DNA from: Vitis vinifera
Taxonomy: Eukaryota; Streptophyta; Magnoliopsida; Vitales; Vitaceae
Direction: 5' to 3'
NCBI RefSeq assembly: GCF_030704535.1
Contig: NC_081810.1
Coordinates: 3,753,501 to 3,817,500, forward strand
DNA: 64,000 bases
In this document: positions 46,770 to 57,539 of the stretch, piece after piece
Position numbering within the stretch: position 1 is the first letter of the stretch
Layout: every line of letters begins with the position of its first letter
The notes under the pieces: generated by a model
Seen by the model: only the letters and a program-made list of their open reading frames with translations
Database searches by the model: none
Told to the model about the DNA's origin: nothing
Made by a program: the position numbers and the translations under genes

Positions 46770-48310
46770 TAGCCATGAGAAAACTAATTAGTTATCTTTG
46801 CAACATCCTTATTATTTTGAAATTTATAGTTGCCTTCTATTTATGATTTCTGTAATAGGTCAGTCCGTATTTGACTGGAAAATTCTGTTTGGTGGGTTGG
46901 TTTCTAAGTGGATTCCTCTTATGTTTACTAGATGGGGCTTGTAAATATTTCAGTAGTTTACAATGCTCGAGGTGCTATTGTTTGAGCTTCTGAGTTACCT
47001 CATTAAGGTTTTGGGCAGTCCTAATCCCATTCCATTACCAATCCACACATAAAAATCTAAGATGGTCCAAGTGTAACAGGTCATCTTTGCAGTTGAGATT
47101 TTCAAGGTCTTATTTAGCACCCCTGTTTGATGATATTCATTCAGGTTGATGAGCGAAAGAGATAAAATCATTCATATAAAAAGATAAATACATAAGTTTT
47201 AATATGATTTGATTAATCGTACCTACAAATATGGATGAGAAGAATCATTCAATTAATAGGAGATAAAAGATAGATACAATTATTGAGCATTAAAACATCT
47301 AAAGTTTTTCTGTTCTATCCTTTACATTTATATCATGAATCATGAATTCTCATAGTTTCACGATTTACATTTTCTTCTTGGTTACATAATTTTTCTTTCA
47401 TGGCTTAAAATCTTTGTAATAATTTTTTATCGAATAAAAATAAATGTATTTTTACAAGAAAATAATAATAATCTATATAATATTTTTTTTTACTAGAATG
47501 AATATCTATCAAATAGGAATTTGAGCAATAAACTCTCAGCATGGTCCATTCTCATGGCACAAGCCCTTCAGGTATGATCCAACAAGGGTCCATTCTTTGC
47601 TGATTACCGTTCAATGGTGTCTTTTACTAGAGCACGGTAGACGATTAGAGCAAATGTCACCGGGAAGGTAACCTCGGCAGTGCCATGAGGCTGGGTCAGC
47701 TAGTCGACAGGTTGGAGTGTCATTACATCAACCAGAATTGACTTTGATTTTGATATCTGGGGTGGGTTCATGCCATAAATAATTCTGAGAGCTTCATCTC
47801 AAAGGAAGTACTTTAATCTTGATGATCAGTCAAGTGGTTTTGGGTTCTAATCACATGAAAGCTGCGTCACCCACACGTTAACAGTAGCGGAACTTAGTAC
47901 ATTACAAACGAGGTTTATGCCCCCCATGGCTCCGAAGGATCCATAATTGTAGGGCTGGCAAGCTTCACAACCAGTTGCCCATTTGCCCCTTCCATTTTTC
48001 CAGGACTAGCTGAATAGGTTTCTTTAAAATTCAGGTGACTTGTAGTCCCTTCTTGGAAAGGAGAATAATAATCAAACAGTTACAATTTTTAAAGCAGGGG
48101 CTGTAATGCATTTTTGGAAGCTTGCTTGACGCTTTCCATCAAAGTCAAGCAAACACATTCTTAGCTTTTAGAAGTCTATATATATATATGACAAAATACA
48201 TATAAATCCATAGAATAATGGTAGAAGAGCTGTTTCTCAACTGGTTATTCATATTGAGAAGAGGATTTACAAGAATTGTGCAGCACTCCGTGGCCTGGAT
48301 TTCACTAATT
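46770..48310. other. PDX2 3' flank and Root_cap gene upstream region
   Basis: The first 200-300 bases are likely PDX2 3' UTR. Around 47560-47720 base composition becomes coding-like and the minus strand reads a short unbroken stretch ('HGTAEVTFPVTFALIVYRAL'), but no splice context or family could be assigned. The rest is upstream DNA of the Root_cap gene. Confidence 0.4.
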
Positions 48311-48316
48311 CTCCCT

Positions 48317-48323
48317 TATAAAA
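48317..48323 (+). promoter_or_regulatory. TATA box of Root_cap gene
   Basis: 'tataaaa' lies 113 bases before the ATG at 48436, a normal distance for a plant TATA promoter with a leader of about 80 bases. No competing TATA box lies closer. Confidence 0.55.
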
Positions 48324-48435
48324 TTTGCCTCTGGCCTCTTCCCTTTTCCATCTCTCTTCTCCATTCTTGTAGAATACCTGAAATATTCAACTGGAGAAGG
48401 GACATAAAGGAGAGAATTTTAGTTGCGTGATAAAC

Positions 48436-49666
48436 ATGAAGATGCAGAGAAGAAATCCTCGTCTTTTGGTGGCTTTCTTTGTTGTACTCGCTGCCATAGA
48501 GGCCACCTTTGTCCTGGCTCAAGGCAACGGTAATGGGAATGGCAACAACAACGGGAACGGAAATGGGAACGGGAATGGAAACTCAAACAACAGGACGGCA
48601 GCCGAGGAAGCTGCTTCAACTAATTACACAATGTTGTCATCAACAGCAAAAGGGCAGGAGCGCGCTTTCTGCAAAGCCAGAGGAGCCTGCTACTTCAAGA
48701 CCCTCGTGTGTCCGACAGAATGCCCACAGCGGAAGCCCAAGAAGAACAGGAAGAAGAAGGGTTGCTTCATTGACTGCGGTAGCAAGTGTGAAGTTACTTG
48801 CAAGTGTAAGCCTACTTATCTACTCACTTAATGATGTTCTTCCAGCCCTACAAGTACTCATGTCCCATATACCAAAAACCATTTCCTATTTCTCTGTGTT
48901 TGACATTACGAATCCATGCCTTTTTGCAGATAGAAAAGCAAAATGTACTGGATACGGCTCTCTCTGTTATGACCCTCGATTCATTGGGGGTGATGGAGTG
49001 ATGTTCTACTTCCATGGCGCAAAGGGAGGAGACTTCGCCATTGTATCAGACGATAACCTTCACATCAACGCACACTTCATCGGAACCCGACCTGCAACAA
49101 GAACCCGCGACTTTACATGGGTCCAAGCATTCTCTGTCATGTTCGACACCCACACTCTCGTCATTGCCGCAGACAGGGTTTCTCACTGGGACGATGACGT
49201 TGATGCCCTCATAGTAAGGTGGGATGGGGAGACAGTTACCATTCCCACAGATGGAGAGGCCGAGTGGAGGGTGGATTGTGGAGAGAGAGAAGTGGTGGTG
49301 GAAAGAACTGATGATACTAACAGTGTAAGGGTGACGGTGGGTGGACTCGTGGAAATGGATGTGAGGGTGACACCCGTTGGAGCAGACGAGAACCGGGTCC
49401 ACAACTACCAGTTACCAGCGGACGATGCATTTGCTCACTTGGAAACGCAGTTTAGTTTTAAAAACCTGACAGAAAGCGTGGAGGGGGTGTTGGGCAAAAC
49501 TTACCGTCCAGGCTATGTTTCCCCAGTCAAGAGAGGGGTCCCCATGCCCGTGATGGGTGGGGAAGACAAGTATAGAACTCCATCCCTGTTTTCACCGCTC
49601 TGCAAGCTCTGCAGGTTCCAACCACAAGTTGGTCTCACCTCCGCTCAGGGTGTATCTGAATACTGA
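48436..49666 (+). CDS. Secreted Root_cap/LEA-related protein, 368 aa
   Basis: Member of the plant Root_cap domain family (Arabidopsis At5g60520/At5g60530 type, labelled LEA-related). The biochemical role is not established; secretion to the apoplast is inferred. Exons: 48436-48805 and 48930-49666, with a GT-AG intron of 124 bp; the join gives a Tyr codon between TCK and RKAKC. The in-frame GTG at 48427 is not the start; ATG 48436 is. A signal peptide spans residues 1-28 (basic start, then LLVAFFVVLAAI, cleavage near VLA/Q). A Gly-Asn repeat linker follows (about 30-50). A Cys-rich basic region (about 75-125) has paired cysteines. The Root_cap domain contains YGSLCYDPRFIGGDGVMFYFHG, NAHFIGTRP and RDFTWVQAFSVMFD. 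It is adjacent to PDX2 on the same strand, but far enough (1.7 kb) to be an independent gene. Confidence 0.92.
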
Positions 49667-52600
49667 TATTCTATCAAAGAAAATATATATATATATAAAA
49701 AAAAAATGCTCTTTGTGTTTGGATTGTTTACAAAAATAAGGGCTCTTAAAATGCCCATTGGGTATTCGTTTCATGTAAGAAGTATGTATGTATGTTTACA
49801 ACAGGAAGCAGTTTCAAAGGTAGAAGCTCCTTGAACTGATCTTTTTGTTGAACAAACACCAGCAAAATGCACCATAAATCCTCTTTTAATTAATCAGATG
49901 GGTTTAAGCATTATTCGTGATGGACGTGAATTTAGATCTTCTAATGGACATAATATTGAATGTTTGTGTTTCTACTCTGGGGATGTCAAGAGACATACTA
50001 CCGTATCAAAAGTCATGAACGAGTTCTAAAGACTTGTTTACTCTTCTAGTTGCTTTCTTCTTGATCTATAATGGACAATCTTCTCACCGTTTTTATTGTT
50101 TAACAATTTAAATCCTCTAAAATTAAGATGTCTAAATCTTAAATGCTAAATCCAACAAGATTTAAGACATTTTACGATATCATTTTCAATGTTCAATGAA
50201 GATATTCAATTTTTTATTGGTGTATTAACAATTAAATTGACATATTGATATTTAATTGAGAGATTTTGATTTTTATGCGAATATCATAATAATTTTTTTA
50301 TAAGAAATGAATGAAATTTGAAATAAATTAATGTCTTCTATTTTTTTGATAAATCCAGACTTCATCTTTACTATTTATTAGAATTTTGGATGTATCCTTA
50401 AAAATGCTATGGTCACTTTGCAATTCATCAAACTCCACAAACACATTTTTTGAATCCACATGTATGATTACTTACTCTAATCTCTTGTTATCATGTATTT
50501 TTCTCCCCTCTTTCTTCTTTGTGCACCAACAATGAAGTAGGTTTTTCTTGACTTTTCTTTTTTAGATTTCTCTTTCATTATGTCCCAACAAATAATTAGA
50601 TGTTAATTTCAAGACTTTCATATTCAAACTTTCAAATCTAAGGTTATGTTTGATTTTGGAAAATTTGAGGAAAATACAAAAAAAAAAAAAAAAAAAGAGA
50701 AAAAGTAGAAAGAAAGAAAGAGTGAAGGAAAATTAAGAAAAAAAATTAAGTCAACTTATTAATTTTTATATGTTACGTTAAACTCGTTTAACTTATTTTG
50801 ACTTTTTTTTATATGAAGATTAAATAATTTGAAATATTTTTAACTAATTTTAATTATATTTTATTTACTTTTGTGTTTTATACGATAAAACAAAAAATAA
50901 GATCATTTTCCTTAATATATTTTTTGCTCTCCATGAACCATGGTGCAAGAGTTTGAAGACTAACCTTAATTTTCTAATTTTATCAACTCATTTGGGCGTG
51001 TTTTGTAATATTTTCCTTACTTCTTTGATGGTGTTGTACTTGAAATTTTCTCAAAATAAAGACTGTTTGGATTATGTAAATATTCTATTGCAATCAAATA
51101 TAATATATAACATGACATAATGTAACAATTTCTCAAGTGTGAAGCAATTGTAAGGGATGTTGAAAAAAATGCAATAATTTAAAATATATAGTTCACAAAC
51201 TATTTTCAAATGTATGATACTTTTTGATATATCGATATGGAGTTGGATAATTTCAATTTCAAAAGACAACTTCAAAATTAAACACAATTTCTAATTTGAT
51301 TTCTTCTAATTATTGTAGATTTGAAAATATGGTTCTTTATGTTAGATGGATATCCCAAGTTTGTTAAATTTGAAGGTGCTTTGGGATTGTATTTTTTATT
51401 TTTTATTTTATTTTTATTTTTTGTGGATGTCAGATTCCATATAGTACATCATATTCAAGGGTCTTGCTCGTTAAATCTGAAGGTGCTTTAGGATTGTAGA
51501 AGGGTCTTGTTTTTATTTGGGGATATCAGATTCCATATACATTGATGAGTATAACGAACCTTTAGCAAAACTTGGGATATCCATTTAATAGACCTCTCAG
51601 CAAAACTAGTTTGAGTTTGAACCCGAACTTTTACTACCTTCACAATCCACTTTGAAAGCATCAGGTGACAAAAGAAATTGACCTCATCCTCCTCTCACGA
51701 TATCCTCAAACCTAATTGATTTAAATCTTGACCCATGGCCTCCATGAACAAAGAGAAAAATACAAAAAGAAAACAAAGCATAACCCAAGAAGAGCCAAAC
51801 AAGCAAACAAACTACTAAATAAGGTCATTTTTCATGTTTTAATCAAAGGACAAGAGTAGTAACATGACTCTCATATGTCACATAGTGAAATTGAATCGTA
51901 TTCAAGATATATCTCAAAGAAAACCAAAGATGCAAAAGATGAATATAGCAAGATCCAATCCAACAAGCAATGTATGAACATTTGATATTTGCAACCAATC
52001 AACAAATAATGCTTAAAATCAACAAAAACGGAGGAAGAAAACAAAGAAATCCATAGTGGTCATACCTGGGCTTCTTAAGTAAAGCTTGTTTTGTTGGGAA
52101 AAATTTTCAATTATGGGCTTATATATTAACATTAATTGTATATGTGTGTTACCTATTATTAATCTATTAAAAGTGATCAATTAAGTTAATTAATTTGTTA
52201 GACTTTTAAGACATCTCCTAAGGGGTATGGGCTTTGCAATGTGTAGGGACTATGTGCATATATTAAATTTGAGAAACTATGCTATGCTACAAAAATTAAG
52301 TACTCAGACCAAGACATAGTCTATGCATTAATTTGAAGCCATATTCAAACATCACAACACAAGGTTACATATAATTTAAATTACATTTCAAATGAACCTT
52401 GGAACCAATGAATGAAGTATAATTAGAAATAAGACATCTTCATCTTGAATTTTTATAAATTATTAGGAACATTTGATGTATACCATCTAAGAGGTGGTTC
52501 ATTAATGTATCCTCATGCATTATTTGATGCCACGTGGGATTTCAATATTGCTATATAAAACAAGATAAAAATTCTTGCCTGATGAAGTTGCTCCATTAAT

Positions 52601-53040
52601 CCTGAAAGCACCCACACCCAAAAATTCATTATTATCATTCTCTCCTAGTTTTTAAATAAATAAGCTATTAATTAAAATCTAATGTGTAATAACTCTTTGT
52701 TATTTTTCTGTTTGAAGGACCCCATATCCTTTAATATTCACAATTGATTTCAAATTTTTAACAATAAGATGCTATGTATCTTTGATCTCAAAAATATTTT
52801 TTTTTTCGAAATTAAAGTTGCAGAAACTAAAGGAAAAATAAAATAAAATTGTTGCCTTAGAAAGCTGTGGGTGAACAGTGATCGAGAAATAAGATTAGTA
52901 TCGGATGAGAGCTGCTAGAATCTAGAATGTGGTGACTACTGAGAGCTGGTAGAATTCGAAATGGTAGGGTAATGGGATATAATAATAAATTAATAAATTA
53001 TAATTATTATAATTTTTAATAATAAAATAAAAGCAAGGAA
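49667..53040. other. Intergenic DNA, no gene recognised
   Basis: A short Root_cap 3' UTR probably ends within the first 150 bases. The remainder is AT-rich. Two related segments near 51360-51480 share 'aaggtgctttrggattgta' and 'tcagattccatata', a small local duplication. No protein family or RNA gene seen. Confidence 0.5.
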
Positions 53041-53594
53041 AGCCGCCTTTGTTAAGGGTTAGTCTCTTGGCGGTGATATTCTGGATCTCTGTTGAGAGAA
53101 AGCTAGAAAGAAAATAGAGAGAGAGCAGTAATCTTTGTTGGCTGTGACTTTTTTGGTCTTGGTTGAGAGAAAAACTGGAGAGATAGAAGAGAAAAAGAAG
53201 GAGAGTTGAGAGAGATCATCTGGAAGAACTTCTGGCAGGGATCAGAGGGCAATTAAAGCTTTTGATTGTTTGATTTGATACACCTCGTCTTCATTTCAGG
53301 TTCTATTTTCTCTAATTATTTTGTGTATTTGTGAATATCAAGATCGTGATTCTCTGTTTTTTTTTTTTTTTCTGGCTTGGATCAAATTATTTTGGAATTT
53401 TGTTATTGATTTGTATTTGATTATCTTGGAAATTTTGGAGGTCTCTGCATCTTATACCGTCTCTGTACCATTTTTATTACAGTTTGTTTATAATAGCTTT
53501 CGAAATTCTGGATCTAAGACTTTTCCTCTATTTTTCTCTGTAAATGTTTGGTTTGTTTTGCTTTTAATCATAGATTGATGATTCATGAAGGTCT
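53040..53594 (+). other. Possible orphan 5' UTR exon and intron start
   Basis: A GA-rich leader-like stretch (53085-53215) ends in 'cttcatttcag', followed by 'gttctattttctct', the shape of a plant 5' UTR exon ending in CAG/GT. A long T-rich stretch follows. The copia element at 53595 is inserted just downstream. No coding exon continuing on the plus strand was found up to 60 kb, so this may be a promoter relic or coincidence. Confidence 0.25.
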
Positions 53595-53951
53595 TGTTAA
53601 CCAAACTTTCATAAACTTTATGCGGAAATAATTATTTTGAAAACAATTTTGGATACATAAAACAAATAAATGGAAGTACTAAAATAATGATCATATTTTT
53701 ACCTTGATCCATGAAGTGAGATTGAGTTACCTTGTGAATTGTATTGTCAAAGTCTATGTTGTTAAAAATAAACAATAAGAAAGAAAATGACATAAGAATG
53801 AGAGTCTGGCTTGGAACCTCAATTTATAATAAGTTGTATATCTCTTAGTCTTCCCATCAAAGACTATATGGGAGTTATATTCATTATTTACACCCATTAT
53901 GTACAAATTAATGGGTAATGGTAGGTTATGAACTTGAATGCATCTATATAA
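53595..53951 (-). repeat. Truncated 3' LTR of the copia element
   Basis: Matches 56802 to about 57202 of the intact LTR, minus an internal gap of about 45 bases near 53753, with roughly 15 substitutions over the aligned part by eye. The inner portion with the second TAACA end is absent. Confidence 0.88.
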
Positions 53952-53968
53952 ACTTCATTATGTACAAA

Positions 53969-55486
53969 TTATATACACTCATTAAGGTAAACTTCATAGT
54001 CATTTGATATAGCAGGTCTTTTCTCTCTTTGTGATCTACGTAAAGATACTTCTGTAATTGGGACATTCTCATTTTCATTACAAGAAACCTCTTGAGTCAC
54101 ACCATATTCCATCATTGGTGTTGATACTTCATTAGAGGTTAACTTTTTAAGCTCAGTTCTCCCACTAAAATATTCATTTTCCAAAAACACAGCATGTCTA
54201 GTTTCAACAATTTTAGGGCCCTGACCATGACAATAAAATCTAAAACCTTTTGATCTTTCAGGATAGCCAATGAAATTACAACTTATGGTTTTAGAATCCA
54301 ATTTCTTTATTTGTGGGTTAAAAATTTTAGCTTCAGCTGGACATCCCCATACATGTAAATAATTCAAAGTCGGTTTCCTACCCACCCATAACTCATAAGG
54401 AGTTTTGGGTACAACTTTACTAGGAACACGATTGAGAATGTGAACAGCAGTTTTCAATGCTTCACCCCACAAAAATTCAGGTAAAGTTGAGTTACTCATT
54501 ATACTTCTCACCATGTCAATTAGAGTACGATTTCGTCGCTCTGCTACACCATTTTGCTCTGGTGTTCCAGGCATTGTGTAGTTTGTAATGATACCATGCT
54601 CTCTTAAAAATAAGGCAAACACACTAAGATGTTGACCTGATTCGGTGAACCTACCATAATATTCATCACCTTTATCAGATCTTACACTTTTAATTCGCCG
54701 ATTAAGTTGATTTTCAACCTCAACTTTATAATCTCAAAAACATCTAATGCTCCAGATTTTTCACGAATAAGATACACATAAGAATACCTTGAAAAGTCAT
54801 CAATAAAACTAATAAAGTACTTATGTCCATTGATAGTTGGAATTGAATAAGGTCCCCAAATGTCAGAATGAATACATTCTAACAATTCAGTAGCCATAGA
54901 GGCACCCTTTTTCTTAACCTTAGTATATTTTCCCTTTATGCATTCAACACAACTAGTAAAATCAGAAAAATCAAGTGAAGTCAAAATTTCATCTTTAATA
55001 AGACGTTCCATCACTTCTCTTGAAATGTGACCTAATCGCTTATGCCACAATATGGATGAATTTTCATTCACTCGATTTCGTTTTTTTCTTAGAGAATTCA
55101 TACACATGATAAGATAAAAGAGACTGTGAATATTTGCAATCTAAATTCAATGAATAAAGATTACCACGTAAAGTGCCAGAGCTAACCAAACAAGAATTAT
55201 AGAACAAGGAAACTCCTTTATTTCCAAACTTTAATTCATAACCATAAGAATCAAGTCTTGGAACTGAAATTAGGTTTCTAGTAAAAATAGGAATATAAAC
55301 TGTATCTACTAAATCCATAATGAAACCAGTATCCAAAATTAAACGAAGAGTGCCAATAGCCTCAATTTCCACTTCTGTTCCATTTCGCAAAGTAATGGTT
55401 TGCTCTCCTTTACTTAGTCTCTTGCTTGTAAGGTATCCCTGCAATGAATTCGTTATGTGAATGCTTGCACCGGTGTCAATCCACTA
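53969..55486 (-). pseudogene. Copia protease and integrase, broken
   Basis: The aspartic protease starts at WIDTGAS (55462-55482 region), immediately after an in-frame TAG at 55484-55486. It is followed by 'LISVPRLDSYGYELKF'. The gag-pre-integrase zinc finger has 'LWHKRLGH' near 55046 and 'CVECIKGK' near 54945. The integrase core has 'HSDIWGP' (first Asp), a second Asp near 54685 just after a frameshift, and '[13 protein letters not shown]' (Glu) near 54560. The C-terminal part runs to the stop at 53969. Frameshifts occur near the T run at 55080-55087 and near 54720. RT is absent. Confidence 0.9.
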
Positions 55487-56348
55487 AGTGTTTGGTGGTA
55501 TATCAACTAAATAAGATTCATAAGACACTAAGCATTGAGTTTTACCTTTCTTTTCCAACCAAGCCTTAAAGCCAGAACAATCTCTTCTTTTGTGACCTTT
55601 CTTGTGGCAAAAATGACATTGTATCTTATTTTCATCATTTTGCTCATTGTGAGATACATCATTACCTTGCTTATTTTTCTTACCTTTACCTTTCTTGAAG
55701 GATTTTTTTATTTGGACCAATGGTGAGGTGAGCCATATCGGGCTTTTCCACTTTAAGCCTCTCTTTTTCTTGAACACACATGACAATTAGTTTACTCATT
55801 TTCCACTTATCCTTCTGAGTATTATAATTAATTTTGAAAGGACCAAATTGTGAAGGAAGGGAAGTCATTATGAAGTGAACAAAAAAACCTTCAGAAATTG
55901 CCATGTCCATTCCTTTCAATTGAGAAGCCATGTCACTCATCTTCATGATGTGCTCACGTACACCACTATGACCATCATATTTCATTGTTATCATTTTGAT
56001 CATAAGAGTACTTGCCAAGGACTTGGAAGTTCCTAAGAATTGTTTTTCAACTGATTTAATATAGGTCATTGCATTATCTGAATCCGGGATTGCTCCACAA
56101 ATTGTAGGAGTGATTGAACCTTTCATAATCATTAGACTCATGCGATTAGAGTGCTCCCACTTTTCATATAAAGCCTTTTGTTCATTAGTACTTTCAGAAG
56201 TAGGCTTTGTGGATGTAGGCTCTCTTAAGGCATAGTCCAAATCCATGCAACCAAGAACAATTCCAATTTGTTCCTTCCATTTTTTAAAATTTGCCCCACT
56301 TAATTGTTCAATACCAGACAAATAGCCTGTAATAGCAGTAGGATTCAT
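55487..56348 (-). pseudogene. Copia gag with CCHC zinc knuckle, frameshifted
   Basis: Starts with an ATG at 56348. The gag body (UBN2/retrotran_gag type) has 'FKKWKEQIGIVLGCMDLDYAL' near its start and 'LPSQFGPFKINYN' in the middle. A one-base indel at the T7 run (55703-55709) shifts the frame; the knuckle CHFCHKKGHKRRDC (CX2CX4HX4C) is in the second frame near 55595-55635. The nucleocapsid-like Lys-rich tail ends in a stop at 55484. Confidence 0.9.
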
Positions 56349-56787
56349 TGCTGCAAAATAAAATTTAATTCAAAAGGAAAATTATTTTATATCATGACAA
56401 TATTTAACACCACACTTTACAATAATTTAACTACAACAAAAATTAAGTTAAATATCACATTAATCATAAACAGAAGAGATCATATCATAGTTCTTTCGTT
56501 GGACCGAACTACAATCATATAATCCAAAAGTATATTATTATAATCCCTCCGTTGGGTTGGATTATAATAATTTATAAATCATATAGATATGACATAATTA
56601 TTAAAATAAAAGTATTAAAACGTAAAGAAGTTTAATACCATTGGGTAAAAACTTCATCAACCTTTTATTATTAAACTCTTGTCATATAATCAAACATGAT
56701 GATGATCCTCTGTTAGGTTGATCAACACTTGTTTCATAAGTTGAATAACACACACATAACTAATTGTTTATGATCCAAAATTGGTTG

Positions 56788-56799
56788 GCTCTGATACCA
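56788..56799 (-). other. Primer-binding site, initiator-Met tRNA
   Basis: Minus strand reads TGGTATCAGAGC, an exact match to the usual Ty1/copia primer site, two bases inside the 5' LTR. Confidence 0.93.
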
Positions 56800-56801
56800 A
56801 T

Positions 56802-57470
56802 TGTTAACCAAACTTTCATAAACTTTATGCGGAAATAATTATTTTGAAAACAATTTTGGATACATAAAACAAACAAATGGAAGTACTAAAATAATGATCA
56901 TATTCTTACCTTGATCCATGAAGTGAGATTGAGTCACCTTGTGAATTGTATTGTCAAGGTCTTCAACTCACTACTCTCATATAGTGGATGAGTCACTTGT
57001 GTGGTGTATATTGTTAAAAATAAACAACAAGAAAGAAAAAGACATAAGAATGAGAGTGTGACTTGGGACCTCAATTTATAATATGTTGTACATCTCTTAG
57101 TCTTCCCATCAAAGACTATATGGGAGTTATACTAATTATTTACACCAATTATGTACAAATTAACGGGTAATGGTAGGTTATGAACTTGAATGCATCTATA
57201 TAATTGCATAGGTTATACCTTTCCATTTTCCTTCATTACTCATAAACATAATGTACAAATAAATTTCATAAAGATGGGGTTACAAAAATTGTAACACCAC
57301 ATTCATATGAGTTAAATTTTCTAACTCCCCATTTGTAATTTGAGTCTTCCATACATAAGACTCTTGGATGCCCAATCAATTGATTCACCTACCTATCAAT
57401 TGATACCCTTAAATAATATTCATATAAATATAATTATATATGACCACACATTATAGGAAAAAAGCTAACA
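56802..57470 (-). repeat. Complete 5' LTR of the copia element (669 bp)
   Basis: Ends are TGTTA...TAACA. It adjoins the primer-binding site on its low-coordinate side and the ggtct target duplication on the other. Confidence 0.92.
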
Positions 57471-57539
57471 GGTCTCTATTTAATAAATTCTAGATAGATT
57501 GTCATATGATTAGACATTTGTCAATTTAGGTGCTGATTA

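Larger units (their letters stand above)
53595..57470 (-). mobile_element. Ty1/copia retrotransposon, internally deleted
   Basis: The element begins 'tgttaacc' at 53595 and ends 'gctaaca' at 57470. The exact 5-bp target duplication 'ggtct' is at 53590-53594 and 57471-57475. The right LTR (5' LTR for the minus-strand element) is 56802-57470. The primer-binding site reads on the minus strand as TGGTATCAGAGC (initiator-Met tRNA) at 56788-56799, two bases inside the LTR. Internal order on the minus strand is gag, zinc knuckle, protease, integrase. RT, RNase H, polypurine tract and the inner part of the 3' LTR are missing: the left LTR stops at about 53951 and runs straight into the integrase C-terminus. 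It is non-autonomous. Confidence 0.93.

Noticed and set aside
48427..48435. GTG at 48427 as start of the Root_cap protein
   Set aside because: Plant nuclear genes start at ATG; the ATG at 48436 directly precedes the signal peptide.
48509..48929. A long plus-strand open frame running through the Root_cap intron
   Set aside because: Only its part after 48930 is real coding sequence. The upstream part is out of frame with exon 1 and crosses a clear GT-AG intron.
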